Part shown: one piece after another, positions 17,355-27,377 of the stretch | How positions within the stretch are numbered: position 1 is the first letter of the stretch | How the letters are laid out: each line of letters opens with the position of its first letter | DNA from: Pseudomonadota bacterium | GTDB taxonomy: Bacteria > Pseudomonadota > Gammaproteobacteria > Steroidobacterales > Steroidobacteraceae | Reading direction: 5' to 3' | DNA: 64,000 bases | Assembly (NCBI GenBank): GCA_023417315.1 | Contig: JAEZFW010000024.1 | Coordinates: forward strand, 1 to 64,000 | Made by a program: the position numbers and the translations under genes | Notes under the pieces: model-generated | What the model saw: the letters and a program-made list of their open reading frames with translations, nothing else | What the model was told of the DNA's origin: nothing | The model's database searches: none

Positions 17355-19625
17355 ATGTCGGGCAGCGAGATCAAGAGGTATGCCCAAGAGTTGCGCCAGA
17401 ACCTCAGCGACGCCGGCGTTAACGACATCGCGGCGCTGAATGCGCTGGTTGCGAAAGCCGCGAATCTCGCCCTGCTCGCGGACAGTTCTCCAGAAGCGAT
17501 CGATAGAGCGCAGTGGGACGCCGCGCGCGCCGAATGGGAGAACGCGCGTAACGCCTTCGGCACGAAGCTGATCGACGCGTTGCTCGGGCCGCTTGCAAAG
17601 ATTCCAGGTCTTGCGGAGCTCGCAGCCAATCTCGGCCAACTACAAACGCAAGGCATCAGCGGCGGAGTAGACCTCGGACCTGTGCACCTGGAGGTCGCAT
17701 CCAGCGTTCTCGTCATCCAACCTCCGAAGCTCGCCGACGGCAGCACGCTCGAGCCCGTTGCCATCGGCCCCTATCAAGTTGGACAAGTTGCGGCGTCGAT
17801 GTCATCGCCGTTTGGCGGCGGCAAGGGAATGCCTGGCGGCGGTTCGCTGCTGCGCTTGCCCGACGGCAAGGCGTATGGCGGTACGCTTCAGCTCCCACTC
17901 GGTCCAGTGCAAGTAAGCGCCGCTGCAATCGTTGCGCTGATCGATGACAAGCCTTCGCTCCTTGCCATTTTGGGCGCGCAGTTCATTCCGCCGATTCAAC
18001 TTTCATTTGGCTTCTCGCTCGATCGCGTCGGCGGCATTGTCGGCGTGAATCGACGTATGGATTCGGAGCGCTTGCGCGAAGCGGTACGCACCGGCGTGGC
18101 GGGCGATGTGTTGTTCGCTGTGAGCCCGCCTCCTTCGCCGCTCGCACTGGTCGTGACCGCGGATCAACTCTTTCCGACACAGTTCGGCAAGCATCTCGTC
18201 GGTCCGAGTCTGAAGGTCTCTTGGCTGTCTTTCGGTCCCGCCGGCAGCTTGCTCGGCTTGGATCTCGGCGTCGTCGTCGAGATCCCGACTGGGAAAGTTG
18301 CGGTGCTCGGCGTCGGTCGCGTCGCGATTCCAGGTCTCGACGCGCTCCTCAATCTGCGCTTCGATGCATTGGGCATCGTCGATCCGGTCGAGCAGCTCGT
18401 GAGCATCGATGCGAGTCTCGTCGATAGTCACGTGCTCGGGGTCTTCGAGATCTATGGCGATGCCGCCATGCGCTTCAGCTGGGGCTCCACCGGGTACTTC
18501 GTCGTTGCGATCGGCGGCTTCTTCCCCGGATTCAACGCGGAACCTGCACGGTTGCCGGTGCTACGTCGCGTGGGACTCGCGATGGACAATCCGCTGCCGA
18601 TCATTCAGATCCGAACCGAGGGTTATTTCGCGATCACGTCCAATTCGATTCAGCTCGGCGGACGAATGGAAATCGCGATTTCGCTCATCATCGAAGCGCG
18701 CGGTTTCGTCGAGCTCGACACAATCGTGCAGTTTCGACCGTTTCATTTCGAGGCACGTATCGCTGCGGGCTTCGAAGTCTCTGTCGAAGGATTCAGCTTC
18801 GCCTCGGTCATGTTGAGCGGCGCCATCGCGGGACCCGGACCGCTCGTGATCCGCGGTACGCTGAGCATCAGCGTCTTTCTGTTCTCGATCGATTGGGATG
18901 AGTCGTTCACGTTAGGGAGTGGACCGAGCGACGCACTGCCCTCGGCGCCTGCGCTGCTCGAGGTCATCGCGCAGGAGCTCAGCAAGCCTGAGAACGTGCA
19001 GAGTGAGAGCATCGCAGATCCACACGTCGTTCTTCAGCCGCGCGCCACCAGCGCGGGCCTCGCAGCATTGCCTCCGACCGGCACACTGCGCGTTTCGCAA
19101 CGGCGCGCGCCGCTTGGACTTCTCATCGATCGCATCGACGGCCGCCCGCTCGCGGCACCCCAAGGTGTGAAGGTCACGGGCGGCAGTAGCGATGCCACGG
19201 AGCGCTTCAGTCCCGGCACGTACATCACACTCACGCAGTCCGAGGCGCTGAGTCGACCCCCATTCGATGTTCTAGCCTCTGGTCGAATCTTGTCCCTTCC
19301 CGATCCGTCGCTCACCGCGAATTCAACCAGCGAGGATCGCGAAGTCGAACAGGTCGTCATCGTCGGTGGGATCCTCGTCGAAGGCGCGCCTGCGAAGCTC
19401 ACGGGCCTTGCGCACGTTTCAGCGCTCGTCATCGCTGCACGCGAAGCTCCTGCGCTCGGTGATGCATCACCGGTGATTACTGCGAAGAGCGAGACGTGGA
19501 CGGCATCGAGCACTGCGGAGAACTTCACGAGCGCGACGGCGGCGCATCAGTTCGTGCGGTATCACAGTGGGATCGCGCTCGCGGCGAGCGATGCCGCGGC
19601 CGCCGTGAGCTTGACAGGGGTATAA
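17355..19625 (+). CDS. DUF6603-like large beta-rich protein (756 aa)
   Basis: First gene of a six-gene cluster. Residues 1-100 are helical (YAQELRQNL, KLIDALLGPLAKIPGLAELAANL). Residues about 110-540 are beta-strand-rich with repeated glycine-aromatic turns: GYFVVAIGGFFPGF near 378, RVGLAMDNPLPIIQIRTEGY near 403 and IRGTLSISVFLFSIDWDESF near 498. This region resembles DUF6603 proteins. Residues 560-756 form a separate alanine-rich C-terminal part. There is no signal peptide and no cysteine-rich or catalytic motif. The barrel-like alternation could build a tube or shell. Start ATG 17355 has GGAG five bases upstream. The next gene follows after three bases. Confidence 0.72.
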   Translation: MSGSEIKRYAQELRQNLSDAGVNDIAALNALVAKAANLALLADSSPEAIDRAQWDAARAEWENARNAFGTKLIDALLGPLAKIPGLAELAANLGQLQTQGISGGVDLGPVHLEVASSVLVIQPPKLADGSTLEPVAIGPYQVGQVAASMSSPFGGGKGMPGGGSLLRLPDGKAYGGTLQLPLGPVQVSAAAIVALIDDKPSLLAILGAQFIPPIQLSFGFSLDRVGGIVGVNRRMDSERLREAVRTGVAGDVLFAVSPPPSPLALVVTADQLFPTQFGKHLVGPSLKVSWLSFGPAGSLLGLDLGVVVEIPTGKVAVLGVGRVAIPGLDALLNLRFDALGIVDPVEQLVSIDASLVDSHVLGVFEIYGDAAMRFSWGSTGYFVVAIGGFFPGFNAEPARLPVLRRVGLAMDNPLPIIQIRTEGYFAITSNSIQLGGRMEIAISLIIEARGFVELDTIVQFRPFHFEARIAAGFEVSVEGFSFASVMLSGAIAGPGPLVIRGTLSISVFLFSIDWDESFTLGSGPSDALPSAPALLEVIAQELSKPENVQSESIADPHVVLQPRATSAGLAALPPTGTLRVSQRRAPLGLLIDRIDGRPLAAPQGVKVTGGSSDATERFSPGTYITLTQSEALSRPPFDVLASGRILSLPDPSLTANSTSEDREVEQVVIVGGILVEGAPAKLTGLAHVSALVIAAREAPALGDASPVITAKSETWTASSTAENFTSATAAHQFVRYHSGIALAASDAAAAVSLTGV

Positions 19626-19628
19626 ACC

Positions 19629-22190
19629 ATGGCCGAGCCCGCGCGGTTCTATTCGCATCACGAGAAGGCGTTGCGTGTGACGGTCACGGCCGCGACCGAC
19701 GGGCGACTGCGCGGCACGACCGATGTCGCACTCGCGGATCTCGAGGATCCGACCCAGCAAGCAAACGCGAAGGCGCACTACGAGCTCTTCGGCCCAGGCG
19801 ATGTAGTACGACTCGCGCCGGGCGCGATCACGCGCCGCTTCCCCGCACCGTTCGCGAGCAACGCGGAGGCGACGAAGCTCGCGTTGATCGAATTCGCGGC
19901 GACCGATCTGCCGTGGCGCTACACGCCGCACCTTTCCGAGGCAGGATCTTTGTTGCCGTGGATCGTTCTCATCGTGGGGCAGCGAGCCCCGGATGATCTC
20001 GTATTGCGCACCGATGGTCGCATCACGATCGGAGTCGCCGCTCAGCTTCGGCATCCGCTCGCGCAGTCAGCACGATGGGCGCACGTCCATCAAGTTGAGG
20101 GTCACGCCGTTTCGAGAATCGTTGCACCGCCCCTCACGTACGAGGATGCGTCGGGCATCGAACAGTTCGGATTTCTTCCAAACACCGAATACTTTGCATG
20201 CCTCGTACCTGCGTTCAAGGCAGATGGCACGAAGACCTGGGACGGCAATGCACCGGTCACGTGCGAGCTGTACGACTCTTGGACCTTCCGCACAGGGCCT
20301 GAGGGCGATTTCCGCGACCTTGCACGCAAGCTTCATAAAGCCGCGCTCGAGCCCGTGCCGGGCGGCAAACCGTTCGGTCGCGCGGAAGTGAGCTACACGA
20401 ATCGCGCCAGTCCGCCGGCGGCGACGCTCCTGCAGACCGCTGGCGCGCTGCGCCTTCCGCAGCTTCCTGGTGATCCGCCCGATCCCGCAGACAATTCACC
20501 CGAAAATGCGCTCGTCGCAGAATTGACTTCGCTCACTCGCCGTCTCGTGACACCGGACGGCCGCGCTGTGATCACGGCACCGCGCTATGACGCACCTTTC
20601 AGCGATGCAAACACCGAAACGCCAACACCTGGCGGTTGGGCCGCGCAACTGCGCGGCGATCCGCGGGTGCGCGGCGCTGCAGGCCTAGGCGCCTGGAACG
20701 TCATCGAATGGCAGGATCGCATCGCCGATGCAGCCGCCGTCAAAGCCGGCGATCTTCTCATTGCGAGCGATCGAGTTCGTCACGTCGCGCTCGGCATCGA
20801 GGCGAGTCGCTCACTGTGGCGACGTCGATTACCGGCCGATCCGGCGGAGCGCATCGCGTTTCTGATGCCGGTGCTGAATCGACTGTTGACGACGAGCGGC
20901 GAGAGCGCGCTCGCGACGATCGCCGGTCGCACTCCGCAACTCAGCCGCGCATTGCTGTCTTCCGCCGCGCGCCGCGCATTTCGTCCCGGTCCTGCGCGCA
21001 CAGCACTTGCGAATGAAGGCCGGACGTCGTTCGGGAAAATGATCCGCGCCGCGAACGAATGTCCTGGCGATGACGACCCCGCGGCAATCCGTTTCACAGG
21101 ACGTGATCCGCAGAGCGGCATCAAGCGCGCAATCCATGACGCAGCGGGTGGAGACGCAGATCTCGCTGATCGAATCCTCGGGCATCTCGGACCGCATCCG
21201 GATCCTGCTGCGCTTGCCGCCGCGCTCGCCGCATTGAGTCCGGGGCCCGACGGCTTGCCCGACCCTGAGCGCGTGCGGCGATTCCTCAGTGGAAGAACAG
21301 GTCGCGAGATCGATCGATCGCTGGTCGAATGGCACGGCTGGATGAAAGAGCACGCGGTGCGCGAACGCTGTCGCCCGGTCGATATCGACGGTCTCGCCAA
21401 CATCATCGCCGGTACGATCGATCCCACTGTGCCACGACCGCCGGCCGTGGAACGCGTGCTCGCCACACTGCCTGGCATCACTCATATCGGCCCGGTCGAG
21501 ATCGAGCCCGACCTCGATCTGCCGTTGTGGAGTTTCCTGTCGCAGCGCGCGCCAGACTGGATGCTTCCGGGTGCCGGCGATCTGCTCGATGGCGATGTCG
21601 TCGTGCTCGCGACGAATCCGACCTTCGTCGAAGCGTTGCTCGTGGGCGCCAATCATCAAGCTACTGCAGAGCTGCGATGGCGCAACCTTCCGCTCACGAG
21701 CCGCTGGTCGCCGCTGCGCAAATTCTGGCAACGACCCAATGGCGAGATGGATATCGAGCCGATTCGCCAATGGCCCGTCGGCGATGCGCTCGGCAGTCCT
21801 TCGCTCGTGCCGCCGGACCGCAGCGTCGAAACGGTGATCGCGTTTCGTACTTCATTGTTTCGGCGCTATCCGGCGACCGTCGTCTATCTATACCAGCAAG
21901 AGAACAACTGGATGCGGCCGGATCCAAACGTGCCCCTCGATCCCGCGAAGCGCCGTGACCCGAGCTTCACCGGCACGATCGGTCCGGACCTCACGTTCTT
22001 CGGCTTCAAGGTTTCGCCGCAGGACATGACCAAGTACTGGGTCGTGCTCGAAGAGCCGCCGGCTGGCTATCGCTTCTATCATCAACCAGGCGCAGTCCCC
22101 GGCGGCGATCATTCGGCTGGATTCGCGCGGCAACACTTCGCCGTTCCCGTACGCGTGCTGCTGGGCAAACTCTTGAACGATCCCGCGTGA
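19629..22190 (+). CDS. Large cluster protein, unknown function (853 aa)
   Basis: No signal peptide. Residues 92-117 carry DLPWRYTP and LLPWIVLIVGQ, a signature I associate with uncharacterised large proteins of actinobacteria, cyanobacteria and myxobacteria that co-occur with the next two genes. The C-terminal third has FVEALLVGANHQATAELRWR (about 664-683), IAFRTSLFRRYPATVVYLY (about 736-754) and DLTFFGFKV (about 786-794). The middle is an alanine/arginine-rich helical domain. The family resemblance is from memory of conserved motifs; no function is known to me. Translation is probably coupled with both neighbours (3- and 7-base gaps). Confidence 0.7.
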   Translation: MAEPARFYSHHEKALRVTVTAATDGRLRGTTDVALADLEDPTQQANAKAHYELFGPGDVVRLAPGAITRRFPAPFASNAEATKLALIEFAATDLPWRYTPHLSEAGSLLPWIVLIVGQRAPDDLVLRTDGRITIGVAAQLRHPLAQSARWAHVHQVEGHAVSRIVAPPLTYEDASGIEQFGFLPNTEYFACLVPAFKADGTKTWDGNAPVTCELYDSWTFRTGPEGDFRDLARKLHKAALEPVPGGKPFGRAEVSYTNRASPPAATLLQTAGALRLPQLPGDPPDPADNSPENALVAELTSLTRRLVTPDGRAVITAPRYDAPFSDANTETPTPGGWAAQLRGDPRVRGAAGLGAWNVIEWQDRIADAAAVKAGDLLIASDRVRHVALGIEASRSLWRRRLPADPAERIAFLMPVLNRLLTTSGESALATIAGRTPQLSRALLSSAARRAFRPGPARTALANEGRTSFGKMIRAANECPGDDDPAAIRFTGRDPQSGIKRAIHDAAGGDADLADRILGHLGPHPDPAALAAALAALSPGPDGLPDPERVRRFLSGRTGREIDRSLVEWHGWMKEHAVRERCRPVDIDGLANIIAGTIDPTVPRPPAVERVLATLPGITHIGPVEIEPDLDLPLWSFLSQRAPDWMLPGAGDLLDGDVVVLATNPTFVEALLVGANHQATAELRWRNLPLTSRWSPLRKFWQRPNGEMDIEPIRQWPVGDALGSPSLVPPDRSVETVIAFRTSLFRRYPATVVYLYQQENNWMRPDPNVPLDPAKRRDPSFTGTIGPDLTFFGFKVSPQDMTKYWVVLEEPPAGYRFYHQPGAVPGGDHSAGFARQHFAVPVRVLLGKLLNDPA

Positions 22191-22197
22191 GGCAGAC

Positions 22198-25100
22198 ATG
22201 AGCGGCGTTGAAGTTCTCGCACCCATTCGCCTCGAGACGCGCTTCGTCGCGCCAAGCGCGCGCACCGATGGCAGCGCGGAATGGATGCTCAGGCTGCGCG
22301 TGTACCCTGATGAGTTCTCGATGCGCCGCCTCGCGCAGCCCGGCACACCTGAAGAGCTCGATCGATTGAGTGAGCTGATCGAGCGCATGCGTCCTCCGAC
22401 ATCGCTCTCGGAAGCAGACGCATTCGCGTCTTTTGCATCGGTCGTCGGCGCTGCGCGTGCCTTCGCGTTGTGGCGAGCGCATGTCACGACCACCGCAGGC
22501 GGAGAGCTCACAGTCGATCGCACGACTTCAGCCGATCATGAATCGCTTCGCGTCCATGGACCCGCGGGCTTGCCCTCAGAGCTCGAGGTCTGGTTCGTTC
22601 ATGACGACGGCACGCGCAATCGCGCAGCGACTCTCCGGCTCAACCTGGCAGCGATCGGTACCGACTTGGATTTGGCGCGCTTCACGGAAGCAGATCTCGA
22701 AGCAGGACAGTTACCCGATGTGTGGTGGCTTTCGTATCCGCGAGCCATCGAGGTCGGGCTCGGCATCGATATCGACGTCGGCATCGTGCCGCCGACACTT
22801 GCTGCGCTCGTCGTAGTCGGCGTTGGCGAAGCGGATGCTTCCGGGCTCGTCGATGCGCACAACGCAACGAGCCGAATGGCAGTGCTCGCACCGGGAACCC
22901 CCACGAACACGGTCGCGGGTGAGTCCACGACGGATTTTGGCGATCGCGCCGCATCGCTCTATCCGCTCCTGCACGTTGATCCCACTACGCAGCTCGCGAG
23001 TACCGCTGTGCTCGAGGGACTCAGCGGACGCATGAGCCCGAGTGCCTTGCCGATGCTCGGTGGTGAGCTCGACTTCTACGGCCCCGGCTCGCTCGCGGTT
23101 CAAGGATTCTGGCCGGTGCTGTGGGGTCGCTATCTGCGCGATGTCACCGGCGCTCGCGACATCGAGCTCGAGCTTGCTCGCTGGGCGATTCGCTATCTCG
23201 CGGTCGAAGGACCTCGTCCTGCATTCCGCGTTGGTGAACAACCCTATGGTCTGCTTCCGAGCTCGTGCTTCTCGAAGTGGGTCGACGATCCCGGCGATGC
23301 GTTGGGCGCAATCGAGCATCGCATCCGACGCTCGGCGCTACCTTGGCGTCGCGCGAGTGCGGAGGCAAATCGAGCCGCAGCCATGCAAACAACCGGGCAG
23401 GACACGCGCGGAGTCCTTCGGGTCTTTGGCTTGCATGCGCCTTCACGCTACTGGGGCGTGCGCGCGACGGCCGACCTATACACGTTGCAGGCACTGCGAC
23501 TGAGCGCCGGAATGACACCGCTCGATGAGCGGTGGGATCGCGATCTCGCACGCGCGACGCGCGACGTCCCGGCGCCGCTGCATGGAATCGGTCGCGCACC
23601 GGGACGCGGCGGGCTGCCGGGCCCGCCGCAAGATGAGCAGGAGGATGCAGAGCTGCTACGTCGCCTACCGACGCTGCACCCGGAGCCGCTGCTCGCGATG
23701 AGCGAAAAGCTCGGTTTGATCGGTCATCTGATGCGCGAATCGCTGATCGCTGCACGCGCGATCATCGGCGAGGCGTATCTTCGATTGAGCACCGGCACCG
23801 CAATCGAGCTCGGACAACCGCTGCCGCTCGATGACGAGCCCAAGTATTTGCAGCATGTCATGCGCGGATCGGACGCTGAGGTCGCTGCGCTGCGGACGAG
23901 CAACGATGCGAACGGGCGTACGCTTGCGGCGCGCTTCATCGAGGTTCAAGAAGCACTGCAAGTCATCGCCGATCTTTGGAAGCCGATGGCATCGCAACTG
24001 TTCCGCGCGACGCTCGCAGCACTCGATACTTCTGCGTTTCGTGTCGATCCATGGTTGACGGGTTTGGCGGAGCGACGCTTGCAGCGTTTGATCCGCGAGG
24101 GCGCTCCGTTCCGGTTGGGTGCTTACGGGTGGGTCGATGCGCCCGCGCCTTACGCGGGTACGCCGAACGGTCCACTCGCACCAGGACCGACGGCAGCAGG
24201 ATTGTTGCATGCGCCTTCGCAGGGACAAGCACTCACGGCGGCACTGCTACGCGATACAGCCATCCGTCATCCCACAGTCGACACATGGAAGCTCAATCTC
24301 GACAGCGCCAAGGTCCGCGCGGCGATTGCACTTGCCGAACGTGTGCGTCTCGGTGTGCATCCTTACGAGGCGCTCGGACTCGAAGTCGAGAAGATCGCGG
24401 GCGATTGGGACGTCGTGAGAGTGCTGCGCAAGCTGTATCCACTCGCTGCGGATCAACAGGAGCGCCGCGTATGCGACGGACAGAAAGTGCTGGAAGCCGC
24501 GCGCGACGGTCCTTTGCCCAATACATTGCCGCCGGACCTCGCTACGCGGTTGGCGCCACTCGATCAGGTGCTCGACACGTATGCCGATCTGCTCGTTGCC
24601 GATGGCGTACACATGCTCGTGAACGGTCGCGCCGATTTGGCGAATGCCGCTATGGAAGCAGCTGCGGGCTTAGGTGCGCCGCCTGAGCTGCGGGCCGTTC
24701 GCACGCCGCGCCAAGCGACGACGGTGCGTGTGAGCGCATGGGTTCTCTTGCCCGCGCAGGACGCGCCCGAAGGAGCGGACGCTGATCCCGCGAAAGTCGC
24801 CGACCCCACTTGGGATTCCTCGCTGACGAGCGTGCTGGGCGGCGCCGACGATGAGACGTCGGCACCCTCGCTCACAGGCGGTGCTTACGAAGGTCTAGCT
24901 GACACTGCCGATGCGAATTTGCGCGACGCGATCGCTCAAGACTTGACGGGTCGGCGCACACGTCTGATGTCGCTCACTCAAACCGTAAGCGATGCACTCG
25001 CGGCGCTCGATTTGGATGACGCTGGTGCATCCATGGTGGTAGAGACCGCTGCAGGTCGCTGGAATGTTGATCTTACAACGGTCGCCCCATCGGACCCACT

Positions 25101-25791
25101 CGCCTCAGAACCGTCCCTCAGCGAGCGCCGCGACGCACTTGTCGCGGCGCTGAAGGATCGCATGGTTCGCGCAGGCAAGATGTCCAGCGCGCAGGCTCGA
25201 GCCGCCTTGCGCCTCTTGGCCGGGCGGACGGACCTGCCTGTCCTTCCGATCGTGCCACGTGCGCGCCTTCCCGTGCTGCGAGTGCGCGACGGCTTGGATC
25301 GAGAATGGCTCGAGATCGTGGCCGCGGTGCGTCCGCGACTCGCAGCACTCGAAGCACATCAACTCGATCCAGCTCAGCCCGATTGGCCCGCGGCGGTGGC
25401 TGCGCCCAACGCATCGACTGACCCGTGGCACGTGGCGGGCCCCGTCGTTATCGCGTACGGACCCGGCACGACGAGCGGCAGCGATCGAGTCGCGCTCGCC
25501 GCGCTGGATGGCTGGACCGACTCCGTTCCGAGCCGCAAGCACACGACAGCCGCATCCTTCGGCTTCAACGCCCCGAAATCTCGTGCGCCTCACGCCGTGC
25601 TCGTCGCGGTGCCACCGAATCTGAGCGAACGTCTCGATAACGAGGGCTTGCTCGACGTCGTGCTCGAAACTCGCGAGCTGGCTCACGCGCGCGTGCCGCC
25701 GCAAGCCGCGACGACATTGCCTTATCAAATGTCAACAGCGCTCGTCGGCGCAGTTCGTCCGCACAACTTCCTCGATGGTTGGCCTGCATGA
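22198..25791 (+). CDS. Very large cluster protein, unknown function (1197 aa)
   Basis: Largest protein of the cluster, without signal peptide or transmembrane helices. Conserved landmarks are APIRLETRF at 8-16, LRLRVYPDEFSM near 31, APGTPTNT near 232, LALARWAIRYL-like helices near 320 and FRVGEQPYGLLP at about 342-353. These are the hallmarks of a widespread uncharacterised family in which GTPTN and QPYGLLP are almost invariant. The C-terminal half is helical and alanine-rich, with a final beta domain ending in PHNFLDGWPA. Its stop codon overlaps the next start (ATGA). I infer a scaffold or structural role from size and lack of catalytic motifs. Confidence 0.7.
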   Translation: MSGVEVLAPIRLETRFVAPSARTDGSAEWMLRLRVYPDEFSMRRLAQPGTPEELDRLSELIERMRPPTSLSEADAFASFASVVGAARAFALWRAHVTTTAGGELTVDRTTSADHESLRVHGPAGLPSELEVWFVHDDGTRNRAATLRLNLAAIGTDLDLARFTEADLEAGQLPDVWWLSYPRAIEVGLGIDIDVGIVPPTLAALVVVGVGEADASGLVDAHNATSRMAVLAPGTPTNTVAGESTTDFGDRAASLYPLLHVDPTTQLASTAVLEGLSGRMSPSALPMLGGELDFYGPGSLAVQGFWPVLWGRYLRDVTGARDIELELARWAIRYLAVEGPRPAFRVGEQPYGLLPSSCFSKWVDDPGDALGAIEHRIRRSALPWRRASAEANRAAAMQTTGQDTRGVLRVFGLHAPSRYWGVRATADLYTLQALRLSAGMTPLDERWDRDLARATRDVPAPLHGIGRAPGRGGLPGPPQDEQEDAELLRRLPTLHPEPLLAMSEKLGLIGHLMRESLIAARAIIGEAYLRLSTGTAIELGQPLPLDDEPKYLQHVMRGSDAEVAALRTSNDANGRTLAARFIEVQEALQVIADLWKPMASQLFRATLAALDTSAFRVDPWLTGLAERRLQRLIREGAPFRLGAYGWVDAPAPYAGTPNGPLAPGPTAAGLLHAPSQGQALTAALLRDTAIRHPTVDTWKLNLDSAKVRAAIALAERVRLGVHPYEALGLEVEKIAGDWDVVRVLRKLYPLAADQQERRVCDGQKVLEAARDGPLPNTLPPDLATRLAPLDQVLDTYADLLVADGVHMLVNGRADLANAAMEAAAGLGAPPELRAVRTPRQATTVRVSAWVLLPAQDAPEGADADPAKVADPTWDSSLTSVLGGADDETSAPSLTGGAYEGLADTADANLRDAIAQDLTGRRTRLMSLTQTVSDALAALDLDDAGASMVVETAAGRWNVDLTTVAPSDPLASEPSLSERRDALVAALKDRMVRAGKMSSAQARAALRLLAGRTDLPVLPIVPRARLPVLRVRDGLDREWLEIVAAVRPRLAALEAHQLDPAQPDWPAAVAAPNASTDPWHVAGPVVIAYGPGTTSGSDRVALAALDGWTDSVPSRKHTTAASFGFNAPKSRAPHAVLVAVPPNLSERLDNEGLLDVVLETRELAHARVPPQAATTLPYQMSTALVGAVRPHNFLDGWPA

Positions 25792-27377
25792 GCGATCCGA
25801 CTTATCTCACGCTCGAGCCGCGCCGCACCGACAGCGACGAAGGCTTGCGCGCGCGCGTTGCCGATCCGATCTGGTTCATTTCGCGCCAATGGCAACTCGG
25901 CGAGTTGCAGGGCGAAGATGCGTCCACGCCGGTCGTCGTACGTTGCGCACCTCGACACGTTCCGATCACGTACGACCGTTCGCGCCCGGATCTCGATCCA
26001 TCTGTGATGCCCGCCGAGGCGTTGCTCGAAGCTGAGCCAGGCGACTGGTGGACCATTGGTCGCTGCGTTCGACTCGGACGTGCTGCGGCGCCACTCCTCG
26101 ATGAAAACTCGCGTGAGCGACTGCGCATGGGTCGTTTGCCATCACCGTACGAAGCGCTAGCGAATGAGATCGATGGCCGCGCGGTGTTCTTGTCTGGGAT
26201 TCTGGCGGGAAACGAGCTCTGGAGCGAGGTGCCCTCACCGCCTCCGGATCGATGGTCGGCATCGCGGCTCGAGTATGCGGCATCGTTCGAGGCAGGCGGC
26301 ACAGCGTTGCGCGTACGCGAGCACCAAGGCGGTGATGTCGATTGGTTCACCGTGGATGGAGATGCGGACGCGCTTGCAGTGACGCGCGTCGCACCGGCTG
26401 CGTCTACGCGCGAAGTGATACCGGGGCGGTTGCAGTATCCCGGTGCACCGAACCCACGCTGGTGGCAGTTCGAGAATCATGCGGTCGACATCGGCGGCTT
26501 CGCGCCCGATCGCTCGCATTTCCCCACCACGGTGTTGCTCGATGCAGTCTTGGCACACGCAGATGACTGGTTCACGTTCCCTGTACCCGCACCCAGCGAG
26601 GCTGATCTGCAACCTTCGAGCGGCGCGCTCGTGATCCTTGAGAACGTCACTGTCCGCGACAGCTTCGGTGAGATTTGGAATTTGGAGCCGCCGCCCACGA
26701 CGGGTCCATCCGCGTGGTCGCTGTTTCACACGAGCGGCCTGCCGAGCTCTCATCTCGTCGTGTGGCCGGTTGCTGTTGCACCGCTCGTCGGTCCCATCCT
26801 TGATGAAGTATTGATTGGTGTCGATGAAGACGCGAATCTGGCTTGGGCCGTGGAGTTACGCGCGGACGCACTTCAAGTGCTGCCGAGCGCGGACACCTCG
26901 ACCGCGGTCGCGGAAACGACTCGCACGGGTACGCGCGACTTCCGCTATCTGATTTCGACGACGCTGCCGAACGGATGGCATCCGTATGAACGCGTGCGCA
27001 CGGACGATCCGACACGGAGCGGTGCACCTGGAAGCAAAGAGCTCAACCCCGATGCGGGCGATGGTCGCTCGGGCGCGTGGCGTCAAGGCGTGCTCGCCGA
27101 CCTCAACGGCGCCTATCCGCGCTTCCGTCCCGGTCCCATCTCACGCTTGATCGGTGGGCCCTCCGGTGCAGGCCTCGGTCGCGGACACGAGCTGCACGCG
27201 GATGCGATCCCAAGCAATGGCGTGATGCTGCGCCGTCGCGCCGTGCTCTGCCGCGACTGCGATGGCGCGCCGGTCATGTGGGTCGAGCGCAGAGCCTCGC
27301 CGGTTACCGGCCCGCCCACGTCTCATTTGCGTTTCGACGTGTTCGCGGAACACGCGAAAGCGAAGGCGGACGACTAA
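25788..27377 (+). CDS. Cluster protein with DPIWFISRQWQLGELQGEDA signature (529 aa)
   Basis: The N-terminus holds DPIWFISRQWQLGELQGEDA (26-45), then RWWQFENHAVDIGGF near 223 and ADDWFTFPVP near 258. These three motifs recur together in an uncharacterised family whose genes lie next to homologues of the 1197-aa protein. The C-terminal RRRAVLCRDCDGAPVMWVERR carries a C-x-x-C pair. No signal peptide. Start ATG 25788 overlaps the upstream stop by four bases. Its own TAA overlaps the next ATG by one base, so the three genes are translationally linked. Function unknown. Confidence 0.72.
   Translation: MSDPTYLTLEPRRTDSDEGLRARVADPIWFISRQWQLGELQGEDASTPVVVRCAPRHVPITYDRSRPDLDPSVMPAEALLEAEPGDWWTIGRCVRLGRAAAPLLDENSRERLRMGRLPSPYEALANEIDGRAVFLSGILAGNELWSEVPSPPPDRWSASRLEYAASFEAGGTALRVREHQGGDVDWFTVDGDADALAVTRVAPAASTREVIPGRLQYPGAPNPRWWQFENHAVDIGGFAPDRSHFPTTVLLDAVLAHADDWFTFPVPAPSEADLQPSSGALVILENVTVRDSFGEIWNLEPPPTTGPSAWSLFHTSGLPSSHLVVWPVAVAPLVGPILDEVLIGVDEDANLAWAVELRADALQVLPSADTSTAVAETTRTGTRDFRYLISTTLPNGWHPYERVRTDDPTRSGAPGSKELNPDAGDGRSGAWRQGVLADLNGAYPRFRPGPISRLIGGPSGAGLGRGHELHADAIPSNGVMLRRRAVLCRDCDGAPVMWVERRASPVTGPPTSHLRFDVFAEHAKAKADD

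Noticed and set aside
27077..27376. Upstream in-frame extension of the subtilase
   Set aside because: It lies in another frame of the 529-aa gene, is rich in Arg and lacks similarity. ATG 27377 coupled to the preceding stop is far better.
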